A DNA stretch of 64,000 nucleotides from Huiozyma naganishii CBS 8797 (lineage: Eukaryota; Ascomycota; Saccharomycetes; Saccharomycetales; Saccharomycetaceae): NCBI RefSeq assembly GCF_000348985.1, contig NC_035928.1:124001-188000 (forward strand), in the 5' to 3' direction. The notes under the pieces are model-generated. The model did not search any database. It was not told the origin of the DNA and saw nothing but the letters and a program-made list of their open reading frames with translations. Positions 37,630 through 48,758 of this stretch are shown one piece after another (position 1 is the first letter of the stretch; each line of letters opens with the position of its first letter). A program made the position numbers and the translations under genes.

Positions 37630-39378
37630 ATGCCCTTTGCTTCAACAGATACATACTATTTGGGTCTTGATTTGTCAACGCAGCAATTGAAGTGTTTGGC
37701 AATCAACCAAGCTTTGCAAATTGTCCACTCGGAGACTGTGGAGTTTGACAAGGAGCTTCCTCATTATGAGAGCAGGAAGGGTGTCTATGTCAATGGAGAT
37801 GTCATAGATTGTCCAGTACTAATGTGGATTGAGGCTATTGACTTGGTGTTCAAGAAGTACGTCAAGGCACAATTCCCGCTTAGCCAAGTACATGCTATTT
37901 CCGGTTCTTGCCAGCAACATGGTTCTGTATATTGGTCGGAGGAAGGGGAGGCTTTATTGGAGAAGTTACAAGACAAGTCTTCAGGCTCTTTGATTGACCA
38001 TTTGGATAGTAGTGCATTTTCCAGGCAGACCGCGCCCAACTGGCAAGATCATAGTACGGGCGCACAATGCAAGGAGCTAGAAAGCATTGTGGGGGGACCT
38101 GGGAAGTTGGCGGAATTAACTGGTTCAAGGGCCCATTTTAGGTTTACGGGTCCACAGATCCTGAAAGTAGTAGAGACGGAAGGCGCAACTTACAAGAAGA
38201 CTGCTCGCATAATGCTTGTCTCTAACTTCCTGGCGAGTGTATTTTGCGGTAAGTTTGTAGGTTTAGAAGAAGCCGATTCGTGTGGGATGAACCTCTACGA
38301 TATCCCAAGCAGGAAACTAAACGATAAATTGTTACAGTTCATTGATAGTAAATCTGATGGACAAGATGGATTGTTGCAGAAGTTAGGGGGCGAGCCCATG
38401 GAGTGCAAGACACCAACTCCAGTAGGGAAAATAGCCCGGTATTTCGCTGACGTTTACAAGTTAAACCCGGAATGTTCTATTTTCCCTATGACCGGTGATA
38501 ACTTGGCCACAATCTGTTCATTGCCCTTGCAAAGCAATGATGTTTTGATATCTCTGGGTACCAGCACGACAGTGCTACTGGTTACCGACCAGTACCATAC
38601 TTCTCCAAACTACCATATGTTTACTCACCCAACGATTCCAGATCATTACATGGGGATGATCTGCTACTGTAATGGTTCTTTGGCGAGGGAGAAGGTAAGA
38701 GACCAGCTAGAAAATGACAAATCCTGGACCAAATTCAACGATGCAGTAATGGACGACTCTCTCGACACTTCTGACGAGTTGGGGATATATTTCCCATTCG
38801 GGGAGATTGTCCCCAGTGTATCTGCTACATACAAGAAGGTTAAATTCGATAAATCGACTGGCCAAATTACCTCAACGGTCTCGAATTTCGACAACGCGAG
38901 ACATGACGCGAAGAACATTGTAGAATCTCAAGCGTTGAGCTGCCGTGCACGGATCTCGCCGTTGCTTAATGCGGTCAGCGATCCATCTCCAAAGGATAAA
39001 AACTTGACAGTGACCTTCGACTACGATACAAATGTGCCCCTGAGTGAGTACACCTGTAAGAGACCCAAGCGAGTCTTCTTCGTAGGCGGGGCCTCCAAGA
39101 ATGATGCCATTGTCAAGAAATTCGCTCAAGTACTGGGCGCAACGGAGGGGAACTACCGCCTCGACACCCCAAACTCGTGTGCCCTCGGTGGGTGTTTCAT
39201 CGCAATGTGGTCCGATGCATTTGTGTCCAAGCGTACTAACTTACCGTTTGACCAATTCTTGAACAAAAACTTCCCCTGGGACTCGCTAGATTTTGTATGT
39301 CAATCGCAGACCGCTCAATGGGAGAATTACAATAAGATGCTTGTCCCATTGAGTCGGCTGGAGGCCATGTTAGACTGA
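37630..39378 (+). CDS. XKS1: XKS1, xylulokinase
   Basis: The product has 582 residues (S. cerevisiae: 600). It is a FGGY-family sugar kinase that phosphorylates D-xylulose for entry to the pentose phosphate pathway. The N-terminal phosphate-binding segment YYLGLDLSTQQLKCLAI, the substrate region SGSCQQHGSVYW, the second ATPase segment ISLGTSTTVLLVT and the C-terminal adenosine segment FFVGGASKNDAIVKKFAQVLG are all present. It lies tandem with PDX1, as in YGR194C-YGR193C. Confidence 0.96.
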   Translation: MPFASTDTYYLGLDLSTQQLKCLAINQALQIVHSETVEFDKELPHYESRKGVYVNGDVIDCPVLMWIEAIDLVFKKYVKAQFPLSQVHAISGSCQQHGSVYWSEEGEALLEKLQDKSSGSLIDHLDSSAFSRQTAPNWQDHSTGAQCKELESIVGGPGKLAELTGSRAHFRFTGPQILKVVETEGATYKKTARIMLVSNFLASVFCGKFVGLEEADSCGMNLYDIPSRKLNDKLLQFIDSKSDGQDGLLQKLGGEPMECKTPTPVGKIARYFADVYKLNPECSIFPMTGDNLATICSLPLQSNDVLISLGTSTTVLLVTDQYHTSPNYHMFTHPTIPDHYMGMICYCNGSLAREKVRDQLENDKSWTKFNDAVMDDSLDTSDELGIYFPFGEIVPSVSATYKKVKFDKSTGQITSTVSNFDNARHDAKNIVESQALSCRARISPLLNAVSDPSPKDKNLTVTFDYDTNVPLSEYTCKRPKRVFFVGGASKNDAIVKKFAQVLGATEGNYRLDTPNSCALGGCFIAMWSDAFVSKRTNLPFDQFLNKNFPWDSLDFVCQSQTAQWENYNKMLVPLSRLEAMLD

Positions 39379-39537
39379 CACACTACCGTCTTCTTTTAAA
39401 TACTTTCTTGTACATACAGTTCACTTTGAAGCAATAAGCCTTTTTTCATATTGAACGATTTTTGTGAGATAACGGATGCCTTGAGTGGGCAGCACCGTTA
39501 GCATTGTGATGAGACGCAAGATCCGGGACGGCGCGAC

Positions 39538-40755
39538 ATGTGGAGGGCATTAACTAGAAACTCGGTGTCCGCGATCAATGCTGGTACGTTGAGATATTTA
39601 CATGTCACGGGGCGACTATGGAACGCGCAGCCCTTTCTCATGCCGGCGATGTCGCCCACGATGGAAAAGGGTGGTATAGTCAGTTGGAAGTTCAAGCCGG
39701 GGGACTCGTTCAAGTCCGGGGATGTTCTGCTAGAGGTGGAGACTGACAAAGCGCAGATTGATGTGGAAGCTCAAGATGACGGTCAAATGGCAAAGATTTT
39801 AGTAGACGATGGTGCTAAGGACATTGCTGTTGGCACGCCAATTGCTTACCTTGCCGAAATGGAGGACGATTTATCCAAGTTGGAGTACCCAGAGTTTAAT
39901 GCGAATGTTGAGCATTCTGGGGGGGAGAGTTCTCCCCCTCAGGAATCTTCTGAGAAAGGTAGTTCATTACGGGGGGACGCAGCCCCCCCTACCGGAAGCA
40001 CCAAAGAAACTTCAAAAGATGATACATTGCTACCCTCGGTGGGTATACTACTGAAAGAGAATGGGATCTCACCAACTGATGCTTTGAAGAGTATCAGTGG
40101 ATCTGGTCCAAATGGAAGGATTTTGAAGGGCGATGTTCTTGCACACCTGGGCAAGATCCCGAAAGAGTCTGTGAGTAAGATCCAAGATTACATCTCGAAG
40201 AATTCCAAGCTGGATTTGACGGGGATTAAGATGCGTAGCTCAGAGACTGTGACCAATGAGGGCTCTGCAGCTGTGAAGGGTGAATCTTCCGCTCCCCCCA
40301 GTAAAACACCAGTACCCAAACCAGAAAATATCACCATTGCCGAAGACATAGTGATCACACCTCGTGCAGGGGTCGATTCATTCAAGTTGGAGGGGGTCGT
40401 CAGGTCATACATGAACGAGGCATACCACTACACTCACGAACTACCTGTGAGCAACACGCAATCCGATTTCTTCGATCCAGTTTTCGAGGACTTGATCACG
40501 CAGGATCCAAGATCTGCGAGGTTCTCATTTGAGTACGCGCTTTCCCCGCTGACTGGTGACGGTGCTGGTGCCCGTGAGGACATATTTGACGTACTTAAGC
40601 GGTCCTCGGCAAGAGAGGACAAAGACCCCGTTGCCAATCGTAAGGAGTCCGACTACGTCTTATCCGTTAAGATTGTCACAGATGGGAAATACGATGATGC
40701 GAAGTGCAAAGCTGAAAGGTTTCTTGAGTACGTGAGACAGCTGGAGTCGCTATGA
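39538..40755 (+). CDS. PDX1: PDX1, E3-binding protein of pyruvate dehydrogenase
   Basis: The product has 405 residues (S. cerevisiae: 410). After a mitochondrial presequence (MWRALTRNSVSAINAG, basic and Ser-rich) comes a lipoyl domain, about residues 31-110, with the lipoyl-lysine motif ETDKAQ (K71). A Ser/Pro/Glu-rich linker follows. Then comes an E3-subunit-binding domain (VGILLKENGISPTDALKSIS, SGPNGRILKGDV). A C-terminal part without transacetylase activity ends the protein. Pdx1 attaches dihydrolipoamide dehydrogenase to the complex core. It converges with MET3, with 121 bp between the stops. Confidence 0.95.
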   Translation: MWRALTRNSVSAINAGTLRYLHVTGRLWNAQPFLMPAMSPTMEKGGIVSWKFKPGDSFKSGDVLLEVETDKAQIDVEAQDDGQMAKILVDDGAKDIAVGTPIAYLAEMEDDLSKLEYPEFNANVEHSGGESSPPQESSEKGSSLRGDAAPPTGSTKETSKDDTLLPSVGILLKENGISPTDALKSISGSGPNGRILKGDVLAHLGKIPKESVSKIQDYISKNSKLDLTGIKMRSSETVTNEGSAAVKGESSAPPSKTPVPKPENITIAEDIVITPRAGVDSFKLEGVVRSYMNEAYHYTHELPVSNTQSDFFDPVFEDLITQDPRSARFSFEYALSPLTGDGAGAREDIFDVLKRSSAREDKDPVANRKESDYVLSVKIVTDGKYDDAKCKAERFLEYVRQLESL

Positions 40756-40876
40756 GACGAGGCAGCCGGAGCCCGGAAGTAAGTTCGTGACAATATTATA
40801 ACGAATGGTAAATACATGTATATCTAGTCTATCACACTTGCGTGTTGTTTCTGTTTTCATGGTCTTACGGGTTGCT

Positions 40877-42418
<1,542 letters not shown>

Positions 42419-42480
42419 TTATGAAACTACAAGACGAAACCAGCAACACCAGTCCCCGGTTACCAGACCACGACGCGGTC

Positions 42481-42491
42481 CTTTTTATAAA
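42481..42491 (-). promoter_or_regulatory. TATA box of MET3
   Basis: CTTTTTATAAA on the + strand reads as TTTATAAAAAG toward MET3, about 85 bp before its start codon. This is a typical distance for a regulated yeast promoter. Confidence 0.7.
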
Positions 42492-42671
42492 CCGCCCGTT
42501 GCATCGTCTGCGTGCAGCTGCTGTGCAATTGAGTCCACTGTGAAACTTGCCGCCACCACAGCTTTGAGATCCAACCCTCTTGCCAGTCGTTGGGACCTGT
42601 TGGGTTTATGTGACACCGCGCGCTGCGTTGCCCGATCCGGCAATTCTGTAGCGCCAGACGCCGGAGGCGAC

Positions 42672-42734
42672 CCACAGTTTTCCGACGCCACAGTTTGGGC
42701 GGTGCAACGTGTCACGTGGGCCGCAAAACTGTGT
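42672..42734. promoter_or_regulatory. Met31/Met32 and Cbf1 site cluster of MET3
   Basis: CCACAGTTT occurs at 42672-42680 and again at 42688-42696; both are exact reverse complements of the Met31/Met32 site AAACTGTGG. TCACGTG at 42712-42718 is the Cbf1 site. AAACTGTGT at 42726-42734 is a one-mismatch Met31/32 site in the opposite orientation. The cluster is 275-340 bp upstream of MET3, which in S. cerevisiae is controlled by Met4 through exactly these DNA-binding partners. The TDH gene starts more than 700 bp away on the other side. Confidence 0.85.
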
Positions 42735-43220
42735 GTGTGCGTGTGCTGTTTTTGAGATCCGGGTCACCCAGACCTCGCTTTTCGGCGTCTCCTCCGCCGG
42801 GCATCCACTAGCGGTGCAGCGGGCATCCCGTAAGCCCCGGGCATCCTGTAACCCTGGAACCCTGTGCGTGCCGGCAGAAATAGACGCCGCCGCATTACAG
42901 GATGCCCGCTGAACCCACACCGCGCACACGCCGCCCGCGCCGCACAGACACACGCAGCGCACCGCGCGTAATCAACGGGCAGCGAACACTCACACGCATG
43001 ATGTGGGAGCTGCTAGGAACTCGCACTGAACAGCAACCGGGATACACCTGGTCGCCGATTCTACCCTGCAGGTATCGCACGGCTTGTAAAGCAGTGCGAT
43101 ACTACTACTACTGCTGCTATTATGGCAACTCTGTCTCTCTTGAGTCGCTGCCGAACAAAACAGAACGTAACAGAACGTTAGGGCGGATTTTAAATCTCTC
43201 AAATTAATCCTCGTGAGTTC

Positions 43221-43240
43221 GTGCGTGCGTGCGTGCGTGC
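43221..43240. repeat. (GTGC)5 tetranucleotide repeat
   Basis: Five perfect GTGC units lie in the TDH promoter, about 40 bp upstream of the TATA element. The whole region 42870-43030 is also rich in CGC and CACAC runs. Confidence 0.9.
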
Positions 43241-43279
43241 GGTGCGTGTCTCATTTGGAATTCGGGTTGCTCCTGCGAA

Positions 43280-44444
<1,165 letters not shown>

Positions 44445-44933
44445 ATTCAAAACTAACTGATACTTTGTTATTGTCTTTTATTACGCTACTTTTGAATTTA
44501 TGTGTGTGTTCCATGCTTATCTGACCGTCCTCTCGATGGTTGTGTAATGTTTGAAACGCAGATGATGTTTGATACAGTTGATTTGAGTGTCTACGTTTTC
44601 TGACAAGTGTATGTATAAACTTCTTTATGTGTATATTTCAATGAATTTATGGACGTAGTCCTCATCATCATATTTTTTCGCCCGTTTCTTCTGTCTAACC
44701 CTTAATGGATTCCGTAGAACCACGTATGGAAACATTACTGTAATATTGATATGTACGTATACAATGTTTGTATTTAACCTCAATCCCCTCTCATAAAGGG
44801 AAAATAGTAAATCTATCGTAGGAGGGAGGAGGAAGAAAAATGTAGTATGCCTATATTCGACGCTACAAGAGGCAGCGAAGCAAGCAAGGGACGAGACGGC
44901 GTAGAAATAAAAAAGGAAATATCACATTCCATA
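44445..44933. other. 3' space between the TDH gene and SUI2
   Basis: The genes converge here across about 490 bp. The stretch is AT-rich with TATGTA and TATATT motifs typical of yeast 3' ends. I see no gene or RNA in it. Confidence 0.6.
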
Positions 44934-45851
44934 TCATTCCTCGTCAGAGTCCTCCTCAGAATCGTCGTCAGAGTCGGACTTGTTGTCCAGTTCTTTGCTC
45001 TCCAAGAGAGCTTGCAACTCAGCGTCCTCAGTGGCAGTGACGGCCTTTGGTGCCATCGTGATGTTGCACACACCGTTGTACTTGGTGATGACGTCGTTGA
45101 TCTGGGTGATAGCACGGTCCAACACCTCAATACCTTGCTGTTTGTCCAAAGCCTGTGTGGTGATGACGTACAGTGGCGCGGCAACCAGTTTCACTTTGAT
45201 TTGCATCTTTTCCGTGGACAGACTCTCAGCAGACTTCAACGCCTCCTTGATCGCGTCGATCCCCTCGTAACCGAAGGAGGACACTTCGACATCGGCTCTG
45301 ATCTTAACAGCCTGTGGGGTCAACCTCTTGGAGATGTAGGTCTTGAGTTCCTCCAACACTTCCTTGGATGGTGGGTCGATGCCCTCCCAGACGGTCTCAT
45401 CTATGATGGACAGCTTGAACGCCTCGTAAGCGTGGCCGTACTTTCGACTCAATGGCCACGCAATGGTCTTATATAGCTCCTCCAGTGCGATCTGGAACTT
45501 CTCCGCACAGTATCTCAGGATCGAGTGCACGGTTTTCGACTTCTGGTACTTCTCCTCACACTTGATGATGTCCTCGGAGGACACACGACGCTTGGACAAG
45601 TCGATGTACCCCTTCTCCTTGTCGACACGCAGCACAACAACGACGTCGTTCTTACCGACACGGATCAGCTTCTGGATGGATCTTATACGTCTCCGGGACA
45701 ACTCGCTCAGCAGAATCATACCCTCGATGTTGTCGTACTCCAGCAACTTCACGTACGCACCCATCTCGGCAATCTGCTGCACATTGACCATGACAATGTC
45801 ATCGACCTCGGGGAACTTGTTCTCGTAGAATCTACAGTGGCTTATGGACAT
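44934..45851 (-). CDS. SUI2: SUI2, translation initiation factor eIF2 alpha
   Basis: The product has 305 residues from the ATG at 45851 (MSISHCRFYENKFPE); S. cerevisiae Sui2 has 304. The in-frame extension to 45908 has no ATG at its head and is not conserved. The S1 domain is followed by the regulatory site LLSELSRRRIRS; Ser52, counting the initiator Met, is the Gcn2 phosphorylation site known as Ser51. The C-terminus is acidic (DNKSDSDDDSEED). On chromosome X in S. cerevisiae (YJR007W). Here it lies between TDH and HIP1, again showing interleaved gene loss. Confidence 0.97.
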   Translation of the reverse strand: MSISHCRFYENKFPEVDDIVMVNVQQIAEMGAYVKLLEYDNIEGMILLSELSRRRIRSIQKLIRVGKNDVVVVLRVDKEKGYIDLSKRRVSSEDIIKCEEKYQKSKTVHSILRYCAEKFQIALEELYKTIAWPLSRKYGHAYEAFKLSIIDETVWEGIDPPSKEVLEELKTYISKRLTPQAVKIRADVEVSSFGYEGIDAIKEALKSAESLSTEKMQIKVKLVAAPLYVITTQALDKQQGIEVLDRAITQINDVITKYNGVCNITMAPKAVTATEDAELQALLESKELDNKSDSDDDSEEDSDEE

Positions 45852-46052
45852 GGCTACTGGACTTGGATTCAGGGAAACAGCTAGAAACGGGTTCGACCCA
45901 GTTACCAATCGTCCAACAAGTAATCTCTGTCCGTATGTATCTGCAATGAGAAGAAGTTACTCACAGAGAGACACACATTCAGAGGAAAAAAATTTTCACC
46001 GTTCGTACAGTGTGATATTGGGGAAATCCCAGAGTAATAAGCGTGGTGCGGT

Positions 46053-46058
46053 CACGTG
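46053..46058. promoter_or_regulatory. CACGTG E-box between SUI2 and HIP1
   Basis: GTCACGTG (CACGTG at 46053-46058) is a Cbf1-type E-box about 200 bp upstream of SUI2 and 64 bp after the HIP1 stop. It is the only notable motif in this 270-bp space. Confidence 0.45.
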
Positions 46059-46121
46059 CTCGACTGGGTGATGGTAATACATTAGTTACTTTACATACAT
46101 ACTACAAATGTGTCTGGTTGT

Positions 46122-47963
46122 CTAGCACCATAGATGTAGAAACCTTGCGAAGAAAGACCTCTTGGCCAATTGCTCTTTCTCGATCCGCATCTCCTCGCGG
46201 CACACTTCGACGTCGACGACTTTCCTGTCTGAGACGAGGTCCATATCCGCGACATCGATGAGCAACCTCTTCTTTCTGATGTACAGTTTGTGCCCGACGT
46301 AGCATACAATTAGGATCGGGAAGGACAAGTACCCCTCGAAGAAGGATGTTGCGTCCGCACCCTTGCCCCCCAAGGGGAACAGCGAAGTCCAAAAGGATGC
46401 GACCAAGACGAGGAACAGGACAATGACACCGTACCAGGACCCGCTGACCCCAGTCATCGATATGTACGGCAGCTCGTCGAGGGAGATCCCCTGGTGTGCC
46501 ATTGCCTGGCGGAACCTGATGTGCGATAAGTTGATCGCCATCCATGCGAAGATGGTCGACAACCCGGAGAGTGCGCTCAGCCATGTGAACACTTCCTCCT
46601 GTTTGTCACTTGCAGCAATGAAGGACAGTAAGCCGAAGAAAAGGGTGAGCAGTGTCGCGTTGAGGGGTCTCCCCTTGCGGTCGACGCGGCCTAGGAACCG
46701 GGGCAAGTTTCTAATTCTGGCCATGGAGACCATACACCTTGAACAAGCGTACACTGCACTGTTGGCGACGGAGACGATAGCGATTAGGATGATCGCGTTC
46801 ATGAGCGACGGTAACCCCCTGATCCCACCATTTTCGATAGCGATGACCAGTGGAGAGGATGCGGCGTCGACGGAACTGGACCCGTTCAACAGTTTCGGGT
46901 TGTTGTAAGGGACTAGACAACCGATTAACGTTAGGATGGTGACGTACGATAAAGTGATCAACCAAAAAGTTCTCTTTGCCGCCTTGGGGATGGTTTCTCT
47001 TGGGTTTAAACTTTCAGCGGCAGACACAGCTGTCAGTTCCATCCCAGAGTAAGAGAACGCTGCAGTGACGAACACGGAACACAGCCCCTTGAATTTGGTG
47101 CCTGAGGTTTCACCGACAAACGCACCCGGGTCGTGCCAGTACTTCCCACCGATGTACCCGCCCTTGGGCCCACCGCCACATGACAGGACGATCCCAAGGA
47201 TGGTGAACCCGACGATCGCCAGTATTTTGATCATTGAAAGGATGAATTCGGTCTCCCCGAACGACTTCACGTCGAGCATATTGGCGAAGGCGATTGCCGC
47301 GTAGAAGATGGCGACCCAGGCGTCCGAGTTGATCTTATCGTTCCAGTAACGGATTGTAATTGATGCGGCTACCAGCTCTAGGGGCAACAGGACGAGCCAC
47401 TGTGCCAGGTAGTTGATATTGACTGCGAACCCGAACGAGGGGTCGATGAACCGGGTGATGTAGACGTTGAACCCTCCTACGACGGGGAACGCCGCAGCGA
47501 GTTCCCCCAACGAATTGACCACGGTAAACAGACACGTCGAGATGATCACCCAGTCAATGACTAACGATGCTGGCCCACCAGAACTCAATGCAGCCCCAGA
47601 GTTCACGAACAGACCCGTCCCGATGGCACCACCGACAGCGAGCGTCAGGAGGTGTCTCACGTCTAGATCTTTGTTCATCTGCGGATGCCCATCGACGTCC
47701 TCCTTCATGACACCGGACCCTGCCTCATCCCGCGTGAGACTGTGCGAGTCACCTTTACCCCCGGCGCCTGTACTACTGTTGCTGTAGTTGTACATTTCGT
47801 AGGATGTAGTACCGGCACCCATGAACCCGTTCTTCTCGTCGCCGAGCGAGTCCCCGCCGGTACTGCCAGTGGTCACGGGAGCTTCTGCCCGAGCAGAAGC
47901 AGCAGGCCTGAACCCATCGACTACCTCGTGCCAGTACTCCCTCCTGAGTGGATTATTCACCAT
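46122..47963 (-). CDS. HIP1: HIP1, high-affinity histidine permease
   Basis: The product has 613 residues (S. cerevisiae Hip1: 603). It is a 12-span amino-acid/proton symporter of the yeast AAT family in the plasma membrane. The N-terminus MVNNPLRREYWHEVVDGFRPA is distinctive of Hip1. The first span region is LTLAVGGAIGTGLFVNSGAAL. GGYIGGKYWHDPGAF, FVTAAFSYSGMELTAVSAAES and the C-terminal aromatic-Trp-Cys end (HLWC), a palmitoylation site in the family, are all present. A Ser/Gly-rich stretch of about 60 residues in the N-terminal tail differs from S. cerevisiae. It marks the end of the chromosome VII-like block. Confidence 0.96.
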   Translation of the reverse strand: MVNNPLRREYWHEVVDGFRPAASARAEAPVTTGSTGGDSLGDEKNGFMGAGTTSYEMYNYSNSSTGAGGKGDSHSLTRDEAGSGVMKEDVDGHPQMNKDLDVRHLLTLAVGGAIGTGLFVNSGAALSSGGPASLVIDWVIISTCLFTVVNSLGELAAAFPVVGGFNVYITRFIDPSFGFAVNINYLAQWLVLLPLELVAASITIRYWNDKINSDAWVAIFYAAIAFANMLDVKSFGETEFILSMIKILAIVGFTILGIVLSCGGGPKGGYIGGKYWHDPGAFVGETSGTKFKGLCSVFVTAAFSYSGMELTAVSAAESLNPRETIPKAAKRTFWLITLSYVTILTLIGCLVPYNNPKLLNGSSSVDAASSPLVIAIENGGIRGLPSLMNAIILIAIVSVANSAVYACSRCMVSMARIRNLPRFLGRVDRKGRPLNATLLTLFFGLLSFIAASDKQEEVFTWLSALSGLSTIFAWMAINLSHIRFRQAMAHQGISLDELPYISMTGVSGSWYGVIVLFLVLVASFWTSLFPLGGKGADATSFFEGYLSFPILIVCYVGHKLYIRKKRLLIDVADMDLVSDRKVVDVEVCREEMRIEKEQLAKRSFFARFLHLWC

Positions 47964-48262
47964 AATTGTCTTGCTCTATCTACAAGGACTAAACTGAATG
48001 CCAGCCTGGGTTCTAGCTGTGTGCAGTACACTTGGAAGCAGAACCAACAGAGACTTTGCACGCAGACTCTGTCATCAAGTGTCAAAAGTTTTCAGCTGTA
48101 TTGCACTGTATGGCTTCACCAGTTCTGCCTCGAAAGAGAAGAAGTCTGGGTGGTGTCGGGATTTTCGTCATTTTTTTGCGGCGACTGAAAATTTTCACAG
48201 TTTTTCTGAATGTGCTGCGGGGCTGTTCTGGGTCGAGGCAGGGAGGACAGCGTGGGCAGTAG

Positions 48263-48336
48263 TGACTCAGCGATGGCCCTTTTGGGGGGGTTCGTGGTCA
48301 CATGAGACGCACGTGACGAGAAGTAGTGGGCACGTG
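48263..48336. promoter_or_regulatory. Gcn4 site and E-box cluster upstream of HIP1
   Basis: TGACTCA at 48263-48269 is a perfect Gcn4 site 300 bp upstream of HIP1. GTCACATG at 48297-48304, CACGTGAC at 48310-48317 and CACGTG at 48331-48336 are Cbf1-type E-boxes. A G7 run lies at 48284-48290. The cluster sits in the 795-bp HIP1-SMC1 divergent space, nearer to HIP1's probable control region. Gcn4 control would fit an amino-acid permease. Confidence 0.6.
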
Positions 48337-48630
48337 GTGAGATGGAGCTGAAAACGTAGTAGTAGGCGTAGACAGTAATATAGACAACCCATTGAAGCTC
48401 ACCCTGCCTGTTGAAGGAACTCAAGATCTAGGGTTGACGGCGCGTTTGGAAGAAATTTATTTCAAAGTAAAAACCAGTGATAGCTACAAATACGGTTGAT
48501 ACTACTGTTGTAAGGAAATACTCCTTGCGTTGGTGATAGCAAGCCAAGATGGTAGTGTAGTGCTTTGTCTCCCTATGAAAAACAGGTCTCGAGGAATTCT
48601 GCCGGTCCGTGTCCGTGTCCGGGCAACAGG

Positions 48631-48636
48631 ACGCGT
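48631..48636. promoter_or_regulatory. MCB element (ACGCGT) upstream of SMC1
   Basis: ACGCGTAA at 48631-48638 matches the MBF consensus ACGCGTNA, 123 bp before the SMC1 start. MBF (Mbp1/Swi6) drives G1/S genes, and SMC1 expression peaks then in S. cerevisiae. A GCGCGTTT at about 48439 is a weaker possible second site. Confidence 0.7.
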
Positions 48637-48657
48637 AAACGCAGATCTTAAAGCAAT

Positions 48658-48680
48658 TAAATAAATAAATAAATAAATAA
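48658..48680. repeat. (TAAA)n microsatellite in the SMC1 promoter
   Basis: About five to six TAAA/AAAT units, just downstream of the MCB element and 80-100 bp before the SMC1 start. AT-rich low-complexity sequence is common at yeast nucleosome-free regions. Confidence 0.85.
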
Positions 48681-48758
48681 CGTGTAGGTCTCCTGGGGCA
48701 TCAGCGCTGCTCTGGAGCAAAGATACTACACTGGCAGTACCGCAGTCAGGAAACAACA

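Noticed and set aside
48297..48336. CDEI-like GTCACATG and GTCACGTG sites near HIP1
   Set aside because: No AT-rich CDEII or CDEIII follows on either side; they fit better as Cbf1-type promoter E-boxes.
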